Origin: Clostridium sp. UBA4108
GTDB lineage: Bacteria; Bacillota; Clostridia; Clostridiales; Clostridiaceae
Length of the DNA: 11,315 nt
Direction of reading: 5' to 3'
Assembly (NCBI GenBank): GCA_002381695.1
Contig: DFXM01000025.1
Coordinates: 120,820 to 132,134, forward strand
Numbering within the stretch: position 1 is the stretch's first letter; every line of letters starts with the position of its first letter. The translations under genes were made by a program, and so were the position numbers. The notes beneath the pieces are model-generated. The model did not search any database and was not told the origin of the DNA. It saw only the letters and a list, made by a program, of their open reading frames with translations. Below, in pieces: positions 1-6,804 of this stretch.

Positions 1-11
1 GTTAAGAAAGA

Positions 12-45
12 CAACTTGTTCGAGTGAAACGAGTTGTTGGTTTTT
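12..45 (+). terminator. Rho-independent terminator, probably of a plus-strand gene left of the window
   Basis: A nine-base stem (12-20 with 28-36, including one G-T wobble) closes a seven-base loop and is followed by TTGG, then five T (41-45), and a second T-rich run near 49-53. The T-tract is better on the plus strand. The minus-strand side reads TCTTTCTT, so the hairpin could also stop transcripts from the sigma-54 activator gene that ends about 100 bp away. No gene for it to serve is visible on the plus strand in this window. Confidence 0.6.
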
Positions 46-145
46 AGCTTTTTACTTGAATAGAACCTTAGCAAATCAAACTTTCGAAACGGCTTACGAG
101 TAATAATATGTACTTCCTTACAAATACTATATTGAAACATATCTA

Positions 146-1201
146 CTATTTAAAGTCATTTTCTGATCTAATCTTCATATATTTTTGTCTCTTCCTAATG
201 AGGGTCGATGGATCTATTTTCAAGGCTTTTGCTGCAATCTTTATATTTCCATATCTAGTTAATGCATCTGTTATAATCTCCATTTCCACCCTGTCCATAA
301 TTTCTCTTAAACTATATCCCTTTATGGAATAGTTACTTATGCTAAGTATATAATCCTGTTCCACTCTCGTATTGCTAATCTCCTGTGGTAAACTACTTTC
401 TTGTACCATGGTATTTTCGTTAATTATAATTTGTCTTTCTATAACATTTCTAAGCTCTCTAACATTTCCTGGCCATTCATAGTTATAGAGATACTCTAAG
501 GTATCTTCACTAAAGCTACATTTAGAATTATATTTCTTATTTATACTCTCTGTAAAATATCCTATAAGTAGTGAAATATCCTCTTTTCGCTTTCTTAAAG
601 GAGGTATTTCTATAGGAAATACACTAAGTCTATAATATAAATCTTCTCTAAATAGCTTCATATTTATTAATTCCTTTAAATCTTTATTGGTAGCTGCAAT
701 TATTCTTATATCTATAGAAATAGACTCTGTGCCACCAACCTTTTCGATTTGCTTTTCTTGAAGTACTCTTAAAAGCTTAACTTGGGTAGTTAAGGGAAGC
801 TCTCCTACCTCATCTAAAAATATGGTACCTCCATCTGCTAATTGAAATAGTCCTATTTTCCCTCCTTTGTTAGCTCCTGTAAAAGCTCCTGGCTCATAGC
901 CAAAAAGCTCAGATTCTATAAGATTCTCTGGTATTGCTCCACAGTTTATTGTTATAAAGGCCTTGTCCTTTCTTGAGCTATTATAATGAATGTACTTTGC
1001 AATTCCCTCCTTGCCTACTCCAGTCTCCCCCAAAATCAATGCTGTGATATCTGTTTTTGAAATTTTTGTAGCACTCCCTAAAACCTGAACCATAGATTCA
1101 TCTTTTATGACCATACCGCTAATGTCATATAGCTTTTCTTTCATCTGATTTACCCTTTTATCTCCTATAGAATGTCCAACATAACATTTATCTTTCCCCA
1201 T
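146..1201 (-). CDS. Sigma-54-dependent transcriptional activator (AAA+ domain plus HTH, no sensor domain)
   Basis: This 351-residue bacterial enhancer-binding protein should use ATP hydrolysis to remodel sigma-54 RNA polymerase at -24/-12 promoters. Visible motifs are Walker A GETGVGKE (58-65), the sigma-54 contact loop GAFTGA (105-110), Walker B GGTIFLDEVGE (124-134) and the WPGNVREL sensor II region (243-250). A C-terminal helix-turn-helix lies at about 317-340 (GNIKIAAKALKIDPSTLIRK). Only about 55 residues precede Walker A, so the usual PAS, GAF or receiver domain is missing. The upstream gene ends just 16 bp away, and a GAGGAGATGG ribosome-binding site fits this start, so the short N-terminus is probably real. 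It is presumably co-transcribed with the yitT-family gene. I could not recognise a sigma-54 promoter in the window, so its targets are unknown. The family call is secure; the regulon is not. Confidence 0.95.
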   Translation of the reverse strand: MGKDKCYVGHSIGDKRVNQMKEKLYDISGMVIKDESMVQVLGSATKISKTDITALILGETGVGKEGIAKYIHYNSSRKDKAFITINCGAIPENLIESELFGYEPGAFTGANKGGKIGLFQLADGGTIFLDEVGELPLTTQVKLLRVLQEKQIEKVGGTESISIDIRIIAATNKDLKELINMKLFREDLYYRLSVFPIEIPPLRKRKEDISLLIGYFTESINKKYNSKCSFSEDTLEYLYNYEWPGNVRELRNVIERQIIINENTMVQESSLPQEISNTRVEQDYILSISNYSIKGYSLREIMDRVEMEIITDALTRYGNIKIAAKALKIDPSTLIRKRQKYMKIRSENDFK

Positions 1202-1217
1202 ATTCCATCTCCTCTAA

Positions 1218-2069
1218 TTAGTGAGTAATACTTTTAAACCCGTAACCAAATACCTCATATACATTATTTACTGTTACAAAGGCCTTTTTATCTGTTTCAT
1301 TGATATAACGTTTTAATTTTGCAAACTCTCTTCTTCCTATAAGTACCACAATTATATTCTTTTCCTTATTTGTAAAGCCGCCTTTTCCATTGTAGAAGGT
1401 AGACCCTTTATTTAAATCCTTGATGATAAAATTGTTAATTTTATCATATTCATCACTGATTATAGTAACTTCTTTAGAAATGTTAATGCCCTCTATAACT
1501 GAATCTATGACAAAGCCATTTATGATTACTCCTAGCATTGCATACATGGATAGCTTTGGTCCAAAAGCAAAGGCTGCAGCTACAGTGATGCTCAAATCTG
1601 ATAACAATACACCCTTTCCTAAATCAATATGAAAAAATTTATTTAAAATCTTGGCTATGATATCTGTACCTCCAGTAGAGGCATCTTGATTAAATACAAT
1701 TCCCATGCCAGCACCAGATATTAAGATTCCAAAGACAAGTTCCAAAAATAAATCCCCTGTAATTGAATGTGTCAAATTTACTGTTTTCTCTAAAATTAAC
1801 ACCATAAAAGATACTCCAAAGCTAGAGTATATGGTTTTAATACCAAAATTACTTCCGATAAAAATGAATGCTACTATAAAAAGCACTATATTTATAATTA
1901 TCATTATGGTCCCCACTGAAATGTTAGGAATAAAGTAATTAATAACTAGGGCTAATCCATTGGCTCCCCCTATAGCTAAATTATTAGTCATTAAAAAAAA
2001 GTACATCCCACATGCCACCATGATAATTCCTAAATCAATTAACATAAATTCCTTAATTTTTTTACTCAT
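1218..2069 (-). CDS. YitT family membrane protein (DUF161 membrane part plus C-terminal DUF2179)
   Basis: This 283-residue integral membrane protein has hydrophobic segments at roughly 9-27, 52-72, 80-95, 108-126, 157-172 and 176-195. It carries the family signature GGANG (34-38) and the DxSTGGTD-type motif (DASTGGTD, 129-136). A soluble domain of about 80 residues follows (about 198-280), matching DUF2179, including FYNGKGGFTNKEK (225-237). Its length fits the family. Biochemical function in this family is poorly established; transport has been proposed, and I do not assign a substrate. The start is supported by GGAGG just upstream. The preceding leader carries a cobalamin riboswitch and a terminator, and the sigma-54 activator follows after 16 bp, suggesting a two-gene unit. 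A perfect TATAAT at about 2100-2105, downstream of the terminator, could be a riboswitch-independent -10, but its -35 is poor. Confidence 0.92.
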   Translation of the reverse strand: MSKKIKEFMLIDLGIIMVACGMYFFLMTNNLAIGGANGLALVINYFIPNISVGTIMIIINIVLFIVAFIFIGSNFGIKTIYSSFGVSFMVLILEKTVNLTHSITGDLFLELVFGILISGAGMGIVFNQDASTGGTDIIAKILNKFFHIDLGKGVLLSDLSITVAAAFAFGPKLSMYAMLGVIINGFVIDSVIEGINISKEVTIISDEYDKINNFIIKDLNKGSTFYNGKGGFTNKEKNIIVVLIGRREFAKLKRYINETDKKAFVTVNNVYEVFGYGFKSITH

Positions 2070-2120
2070 AAAAATTCCTCCATTGATATTCTAGTATTTG
2101 ATTATAGGATATATTACCCC

Positions 2121-2156
2121 AAAATAAGAAAACCTCTTAACTCAAAAGTTAAGAGG
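2121..2156 (-). terminator. Intrinsic terminator of the cobalamin-riboswitch leader
   Basis: On the minus strand a perfect ten-base-pair stem (CCTCTTAACT with AGTTAAGAGG, arms 2147-2156 and 2133-2142) closes a four-base loop and runs into TTTTCTTATTTT. It lies about 110 nt after the cobalamin aptamer and about 50 nt before the yitT-family start codon, where the expression platform of a transcription-attenuating riboswitch would sit. It could alternatively be the end of a short non-coding transcript. Confidence 0.85.
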
Positions 2157-2267
2157 CATAAAATCGCACAGAATAGAACATATATATAAGCACAATAAAT
2201 ACGCCTTTATACAGCCATTCTTTTTATGACACCCCCCATCAACCGTAGAGTACTTAGTGTATAAATA

Positions 2268-2424
2268 AAGGCAGGTCTTCTGACTCTGGTTCATTGTTGC
2301 TTCAGCCTTCCCAATATAAATCAGTGGCATTTTGAAGAAGCTTCTCCCCATTACAGCGGCGGGACCGTATAAGATTTTCACTTATTTCCCTTTTAAACAA
2401 AGCATTTAAAGCTTTGTACCTCTA
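2268..2424 (-). promoter_or_regulatory. Cobalamin (adenosylcobalamin-type) riboswitch aptamer
   Basis: Read on the minus strand, the stretch holds the conserved core in order: a small AAAGC/GCTTT hairpin, AAAAGGGAA, GTGAAAATC, GGTCCCGCCGCTGTAA, the B12 box GCCACTG (2322-2328), GGGAAGGC, and the closing AGTCAGAAGACCTGCC. The closing ACCT (2273-2276) pairs with AGGT (2418-2421). Beyond the aptamer, TAAAGGC (2203-2209) is a perfect complement of GCCTTTA at the aptamer's 3' edge (2266-2272), and it could also pair with the terminator's 5' arm allowing one bulge. It may therefore take part in switching. A terminator and then the yitT-family gene follow. By family precedent, B12 binding would reduce downstream expression; I have not shown the sign of the response. 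Confidence 0.93.
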
Positions 2425-2467
2425 TCTGATATATTAAATTTTCCAATTACAACTTAATAGAAATTTT

Positions 2468-2481
2468 AGATTTCGAAATCT
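2468..2481. repeat. Perfect 14-bp palindrome, possible operator
   Basis: AGATTTCGAAATCT is self-complementary over all 14 bases and lies about 45 bp upstream of the cobalamin aptamer on the minus strand, where the promoter of that transcript should be. No T-tract follows on either strand, so it is not a terminator. It might be a binding site for a dimeric repressor. In AT-rich DNA it could also be chance, and I recognise no consensus. Confidence 0.3.
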
Positions 2482-2541
2482 TCTAATAATTTCTAAAGTT
2501 GAAACACATACTTTTAAAATATCTCACCAATCTGAGTATAT

Positions 2542-2566
2542 CTCTTCTATTAGTCTAATTCAAGAG
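2542..2566. repeat. Imperfect inverted repeat behind the methyltransferase gene
   Basis: CTCTT (2542-2546) and AAGAG (2562-2566) flank an inner ATT(A)/(T)AAT repeat with two-base internal mismatches, forming an imperfect hairpin 16 bp downstream of the methyltransferase stop. On the minus strand it is followed by ATATACTC, with no U-tract, so it is at best a weak 3' processing or pause hairpin. Between here and the cobalamin aptamer I see no gene and no convincing promoter. Confidence 0.3.
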
Positions 2567-2581
2567 GAGGTTTAAATCTAA

Positions 2582-3142
2582 TTAAGCATTTTTACATTTT
2601 AATACATAAGCTGGAGGTACATTAACAATAACTTTCTCTAAACTTATGTCTCTAAAATAATTATTTATATACCCCTTTTTAAGCAGAGTATATTGAAAAG
2701 TTATAAATAAGCCTTCTTGCTTTAATACGTCCCTAGTTTTGTTTAATATGTTGTTAGAAACATCTTTAGGCAAACTAGTAAAGGGCAATCCTGAAATTAT
2801 ATAATCTGCTTTTTCAAATTTATATTGTTTTAAATATTTATCTATATTTTCCGCAGAATCGTTTACTACTATAATATTATTAAAATCAATGTACTTTTCC
2901 TTTAACTTTTTACAGAAATTTTCATTATATTCCAGTAATATCAACATTGTATGTTCTTTTTTCTCCTTTACTAGCTTGTCTGTAAATATTCCAGTTCCAG
3001 GACCATATTCTATTATACATTCTGCACTGTCAAAATCTATGGAGCTAACCATCTTCTCTGCAAGCTTTTTAGAACTCGGAGCTATGGCGCCTATAGTTCT
3101 TGGCGACTTAATATATTCTATTAGAAATTTCATTGTACCCAT
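2582..3142 (-). CDS. SAM-dependent methyltransferase, phospholipid N-methyltransferase/KsgA-like (COG3963 type)
   Basis: This 186-residue class I methyltransferase has an N-terminal SPRTIGAIAPSS segment (13-24) typical of the PmtA-like group. It has the SAM-binding loop EYGPGTGIF (45-53), an acidic residue at the end of strand 2 (E71) and a motif IV-like SGLPF (117-121) resembling the NLPY/F of rRNA adenine dimethylases. VPPAYV (175-180) sits near the C-terminus. Relatives are annotated as phospholipid N-methyltransferases or rRNA-dimethylase-like proteins; the substrate here is unknown. It is soluble by appearance, with no signal peptide or membrane helix. GGGAGATG precedes the chosen ATG; the ATG at codon 4 is an alternative. 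It lies 145 bp after metH with no strong terminator between, so it may be read from the methionine operon or from a weak promoter of its own. Confidence 0.85.
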   Translation of the reverse strand: MGTMKFLIEYIKSPRTIGAIAPSSKKLAEKMVSSIDFDSAECIIEYGPGTGIFTDKLVKEKKEHTMLILLEYNENFCKKLKEKYIDFNNIIVVNDSAENIDKYLKQYKFEKADYIISGLPFTSLPKDVSNNILNKTRDVLKQEGLFITFQYTLLKKGYINNYFRDISLEKVIVNVPPAYVLKCKNA

Positions 3143-3183
3143 ACTAAAACATCTCCCATTATTTTAATTAACTTCATTATTTT

Positions 3184-3212
3184 AGTATAAAATACAATTA
3201 TTAAGATTTCAT
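3184..3212 (-). promoter_or_regulatory. Candidate weak promoter for the methyltransferase gene
   Basis: On the minus strand ATGAAA (3207-3212, four of six matches to TTGACA) is separated by 17 bp from TATACT (3184-3189, five of six matches to TATAAT). This would start RNA near 3177 and give a leader of about 35 nt. Such matches are common in AT-rich intergenic DNA, so it is only a candidate. Confidence 0.35.
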
Positions 3213-3287
3213 GTTAAAAATTCTTAATTTTTTCTAAACTTATTGTTTTTTGATTTTCTATTACTTGTGACTATAGGTCTTTAAATA

Positions 3288-5666
3288 CTATCCTAGTACC
3301 TCTTTAGCAATTTTTACTGACTCCTTAGCATCCTTTGCATAAAAATCTGCCCCTATGTTAATGGCATATTCTCTATTTAATACTGCACCTCCTACCATTA
3401 CTACAGAGTTACTACAGGATTTTTTCAAATCAAGGATGGTTTCTTCCATGTTCTTTACTGTAGTTGTCATGAGAGCACTTAATCCTATTAGCCTTACCTT
3501 ATGTTTCAGGGCCATTTCTATTATTTCTTCCTTTGACACATCTTTACCCAAATCTATAACCTCATAGCCATAGTTCTCTAATAATACTTTTACTATATTT
3601 TTCCCGATATCATGAATATCCCCTTTTACAGTGGCTAAAATCACCTTATCCTTTAGAATATTGGTATTTTCATCCCCTTTTAAGCTTTCTTTAATTATTT
3701 CAAAGGATGCTTTTACTATCTCTGCAGATTGTATAAGCTGGGGAAGAAATATTTCCCCCTTTTCATATTTATCTCCAACAAAATCTAAGGCAGGTATTAT
3801 GCTCTCATTGATAACTTCTAAAGGCTCATTACTTGATAAAAGCATGTTTGTGATGGTTTTAGCTTGTTCCTTTGTGCCTTTTATTATCACCTCATAGAGA
3901 TTACTCGCTACTACTTCCTTTGAGGTAGCGCTCTTTGATATCTCCTTATCTCCACTATTATAATTTTTTACATATTCAGTAGCTCCAATATCTTCATTAG
4001 AAAGTACCTGAAAGGCTTTTATTGTATCCATCATACTTTTATCTAATGGATTTATTATTGGTAAATCTAGGCCTGCATATAAACTGTTAGCCAAAAATGT
4101 CCTGTTAATCAGCTCTCTATTAGGTAATCCAAAGGATACATTAGAAACTCCAAGCAAGGTTTTAACGCCTAGTATTTTCTTTACCATAGTAAGTGCTTTT
4201 AAGGTTTCATTAACTTCTTTTTGTTGGGCTGCCGCAGTGAGGGTTAAACAGTCAATATAAACATCTTCTTTATCTATTCCATAAGACTGCGCCTTTTTTA
4301 TAATTCTCTCTGCAATCTTAAACCTCTCCTCTGCAGTATTTGGAATACCTTTTTCATCTAATGTCAATCCAACCACTGCAGCTCCATATTTTTTTACTAT
4401 GGGTAGAATACTATCTAATACCTTTTCTTCCCCATTCACTGAATTTACAATAGCCTTACCGTTATAAACTCTTAAGCCCTTTTCTATAACCGCAGCATTG
4501 GTAGAATCTATTTGAAGAGGTGTATTTAATATGGATTGTAGCTCTTTAATTATTTTTACTATTATCTCTTCTTCATTTATATCAGGAAGCCCTACATTTA
4601 CATCTAAAATATCTGCCCCTGCCTCTACTTGAGCTATAGCTTCTCTTAAAATATAATCAATGTCTCCCTTTCTTAAGGCTTCCTTAAATAGTTTTTTTCC
4701 TGTGGGATTAATTCTTTCTCCTATTACTTTTACTCCATTAATAAAGACAGTTTCTGAAGGAGTACATACAGCACTTAAGGGACTACATTCTAAGAGAGTT
4801 TGCTTTACATCTTTAACTGCCCCTGACAAATCTCTTATATAATCGTCGGTAGTACCACAGCATCCCCCAATTATGGAAACACCTTTTTTAATAAATCTAC
4901 GTCCATAAATGGCGAATTCCTTAGAGGATACGTCGAAGATAGTTTTACCTTCTACCACCCGTGGAAGCCCTGCATTAGCTTGAACCATAACGGGGATTTT
5001 TGAAAATGACAAGATTTCATCAAGGATAGGCTCAATATCTCTGGGTCCTAAGGAGCAGTTTATACCAAGGGCATCTACTCCAAGCCCTTGAAGTACCATG
5101 ACCATGGCAGAGGGACTGCAACCAGTAAAGGTTCTTCCATTTTTCTCAAAACTCATGGTACAAAATACAGGTAAGTTGGAGTTTTCTTTAGCTGCAAGTA
5201 CAGCGGCTTTAGCCTCATATAAATCTGTCATAGTCTCAATTAATATTAAATCTACTCCACTTTTAACCCCCTGAATTACTTGTCTTTTAAAAATTTCATA
5301 GGCTCTTTCAAAAGATAGAGTCCCCATAGGTTCTAATAATTCCCCAATAGGTCCTATATCTAAGGCTATAAGTGTTTCTTCATCCATTATAGCTTCTCTA
5401 GCATTACTTATTGCTTTGTGGATTACCTCTTCTACAGTAAATTCAGTATTCTTAAGTTTTATTTCATTAGCGCCAAAGGTATTTGAAGTTATAACCTGTG
5501 CTCCTGCTTCAACATAACTTCTATGAATTTGAATTATTTTCTCTCCTTCTCTTATATTTGAAATTTCAGGTAACTCCCCAGTTTTAAGTCCTATCTTTTG
5601 GAGCATTGTACCCATAGCTCCGTCAAAAATTAAAATTCCTCTTTTCAATTGTTCTTTAAGCTTCAC
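3288..5666 (-). CDS. metH: Cobalamin-dependent methionine synthase lacking the reactivation domain
   Basis: The enzyme transfers the methyl group of 5-methyl-THF through cobalamin to homocysteine in the cytosol. Numbering here is from the upstream ATG at 5678. The homocysteine domain (about 8-290) has zinc ligands C208 (GINCSLG) and C273/C274 (GGCCGTT). The pterin-binding domain (about 315-565) opens with VIGERINPTG. The cobalamin cap (about 585-670) is followed by the B12 domain (about 672-796) with DIHDIGKN, where H689 is the lower axial ligand. At about 790 residues the C-terminal SAM-binding activation module is absent; it is encoded by the adjacent upstream gene. I prefer the GTG at 5666. 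AAGG abuts the ATG at 5678 with no spacing, whereas the GTG gives a usual N-terminus and a purine-rich AGGATGGTAAGGG ahead of it. The gene overlaps its upstream neighbour by 11 bp (23 bp with the ATG). Confidence 0.96.
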   Translation of the reverse strand: MKLKEQLKRGILIFDGAMGTMLQKIGLKTGELPEISNIREGEKIIQIHRSYVEAGAQVITSNTFGANEIKLKNTEFTVEEVIHKAISNAREAIMDEETLIALDIGPIGELLEPMGTLSFERAYEIFKRQVIQGVKSGVDLILIETMTDLYEAKAAVLAAKENSNLPVFCTMSFEKNGRTFTGCSPSAMVMVLQGLGVDALGINCSLGPRDIEPILDEILSFSKIPVMVQANAGLPRVVEGKTIFDVSSKEFAIYGRRFIKKGVSIIGGCCGTTDDYIRDLSGAVKDVKQTLLECSPLSAVCTPSETVFINGVKVIGERINPTGKKLFKEALRKGDIDYILREAIAQVEAGADILDVNVGLPDINEEEIIVKIIKELQSILNTPLQIDSTNAAVIEKGLRVYNGKAIVNSVNGEEKVLDSILPIVKKYGAAVVGLTLDEKGIPNTAEERFKIAERIIKKAQSYGIDKEDVYIDCLTLTAAAQQKEVNETLKALTMVKKILGVKTLLGVSNVSFGLPNRELINRTFLANSLYAGLDLPIINPLDKSMMDTIKAFQVLSNEDIGATEYVKNYNSGDKEISKSATSKEVVASNLYEVIIKGTKEQAKTITNMLLSSNEPLEVINESIIPALDFVGDKYEKGEIFLPQLIQSAEIVKASFEIIKESLKGDENTNILKDKVILATVKGDIHDIGKNIVKVLLENYGYEVIDLGKDVSKEEIIEMALKHKVRLIGLSALMTTTVKNMEETILDLKKSCSNSVVMVGGAVLNREYAINIGADFYAKDAKESVKIAKEVLG

Positions 5667-6333
5667 AACCCTTACCATCCTTTCTAAATTCGCAGGTAGA
5701 ATATTTATTACAATTTAGACAATTTCTCTTTTTACTTTCATAGGTATTATCTATAATCCCCACCACTGCAGTTACTGACTTTCTAGGAAGTAATATGCTA
5801 TGGTCTGATACGGTCAATCCTATGGTTTTATTTCCCTCAAGTACTGAGATAAAATCCTTCTGTGATTCAATGGGTAAATCTCCATAACCAGGGCTAAATC
5901 TCCAGGTCAATTTTTTATTTTTCTCTATTAATCCATTTTCTATAGTCCCACAGATTTCATCACAGGCTTCCTCGATAGCAGTGGTAGCACAAGCATCTAA
6001 TATAAGTGCCTTGGTCATATTTATTTTTTCATAGTATCTTATTTTCATATCTATCTCACTACCTAAAGTTACTGCCATTAATATGCACTTCTGTGATTTT
6101 TCTAAATGCTTATATATATCCCTTCCTAATAATTTCATCTTGGTATCTAGTAAAATTATTTCATCTTTACCTCTATCTATATTAAAAGGTTTATACACAT
6201 ACCTTACTTTTGCTAAATTTCTCATTTCTTCTATGGTTTCTTCAATTAAATTATTCATATCTTTTTCTAAGGTTTGATTTTTAAAACCTAAGTATCTTAG
6301 TACTTCCTCTTTTCTAATGGTTAGATATTTCAT
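5656..6333 (-). CDS. Stand-alone methionine synthase reactivation (activation domain) protein
   Basis: This 225-residue protein corresponds to the C-terminal activation domain of long MetH enzymes, which binds SAM and helps reductive methylation of inactive cob(II)alamin. The SAM-binding signature RFSPGYGDLP lies at 145-154. LLPRKSVTAVVGI (181-193) matches the conserved strand near the domain end. The C-terminal tail holds four cysteines (C205, C208, C214, C223; CLNCNKYSTC then GC), a pattern seen in clostridial versions that might bind metal; this is an inference. It starts by TAATG overlap with the luxS stop, and its own end overlaps metH, implying translational coupling and balanced production of the two halves of one catalytic system. 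Split MetH systems are known, for example in Thermotoga maritima. Confidence 0.9.
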   Translation of the reverse strand: MKYLTIRKEEVLRYLGFKNQTLEKDMNNLIEETIEEMRNLAKVRYVYKPFNIDRGKDEIILLDTKMKLLGRDIYKHLEKSQKCILMAVTLGSEIDMKIRYYEKINMTKALILDACATTAIEEACDEICGTIENGLIEKNKKLTWRFSPGYGDLPIESQKDFISVLEGNKTIGLTVSDHSILLPRKSVTAVVGIIDNTYESKKRNCLNCNKYSTCEFRKDGKGCEA

Positions 6334-6791
6334 TATTCTTCACCGTAAATATTTAAACTAAACCCCTTCTCTAATATATCTCTAGTATATTCTTTAGCAC
6401 CAGATAAAGATAGGTCTATATAATTTCCACATTGAATTTCATTAGCAGCGGGAACAGCTTCAGCTTCTAGAACTCTATTCAGTGATTTTTCTAAGGCTTC
6501 CTTAATTCTAGCAGGCTCCTCTTCTCCAAATATTATTAGATAGAATCCCGTTCTACATCCCATGGGTGATAAATCAATAATGCCTTGTAGTTCATCTCTA
6601 ACATAACCCGCTAATAGATGTTCTAAAGCATGAAGTGCTCCTGTAGGTATGAATTCTTTATTAGGTTGAGTAAATCTTAAATCATATTTAGTTACCTTAT
6701 CTCCTTCTTCTCCAAGTAAAGTTGAACATTTTCTTATATAGGGAGCTACCACCTTTGTGTGGTCTAATTGGAAACTTTCTACTTTCGCCAT
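6333..6791 (-). CDS. luxS: S-ribosylhomocysteine lyase, AI-2 synthase
   Basis: LuxS cleaves S-ribosylhomocysteine to homocysteine and 4,5-dihydroxy-2,3-pentanedione, the precursor of autoinducer-2. The 152-residue protein has the full active site. The HALEH motif (54-58) gives metal ligands H54 and H58 with base E57. C79 (SPMGCRTG) is the catalytic cysteine and C121 (IQCGNY) the third metal ligand. Length is normal for the family. AAAGGAGG lies close upstream of the ATG, 13 bp after the metF stop, and its stop overlaps the next start as TAATG. Its place between metF and the methionine synthase genes argues for a role in homocysteine recycling. The partner nucleosidase (pfs/mtnN) that makes its substrate is not in this window. 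Confidence 0.97.
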   Translation of the reverse strand: MAKVESFQLDHTKVVAPYIRKCSTLLGEEGDKVTKYDLRFTQPNKEFIPTGALHALEHLLAGYVRDELQGIIDLSPMGCRTGFYLIIFGEEEPARIKEALEKSLNRVLEAEAVPAANEIQCGNYIDLSLSGAKEYTRDILEKGFSLNIYGEE

Positions 6792-6804
6792 GATAATTCC
6801 TCCT

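Noticed and set aside
108..332. A 74-codon plus-strand frame at the left end, rich in hydrophobic residues.
   Set aside because: Most of it is antisense to the C-terminal HTH of the sigma-54 activator, and no Shine-Dalgarno sequence precedes it.
1420..1938. Plus-strand open frames opposite the yitT-family gene, with similar ones opposite metH, metF and the activation protein gene.
   Set aside because: They are antisense to well-supported genes, lack recognisable domains or ribosome-binding sites, and are what antisense frames of conserved genes usually look like.
2142..2381. A 79-codon open frame on the minus strand with several cysteines.
   Set aside because: It runs through the conserved core of the cobalamin riboswitch and into its terminator, has no plausible ribosome-binding site at its start, and is explained by the RNA structure.
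2562..2570. AAGAGGAGG on the plus strand, which looks like a strong ribosome-binding site.
   Set aside because: No start codon with an open frame follows on the plus strand, and the site is part of an inverted repeat behind the methyltransferase gene.
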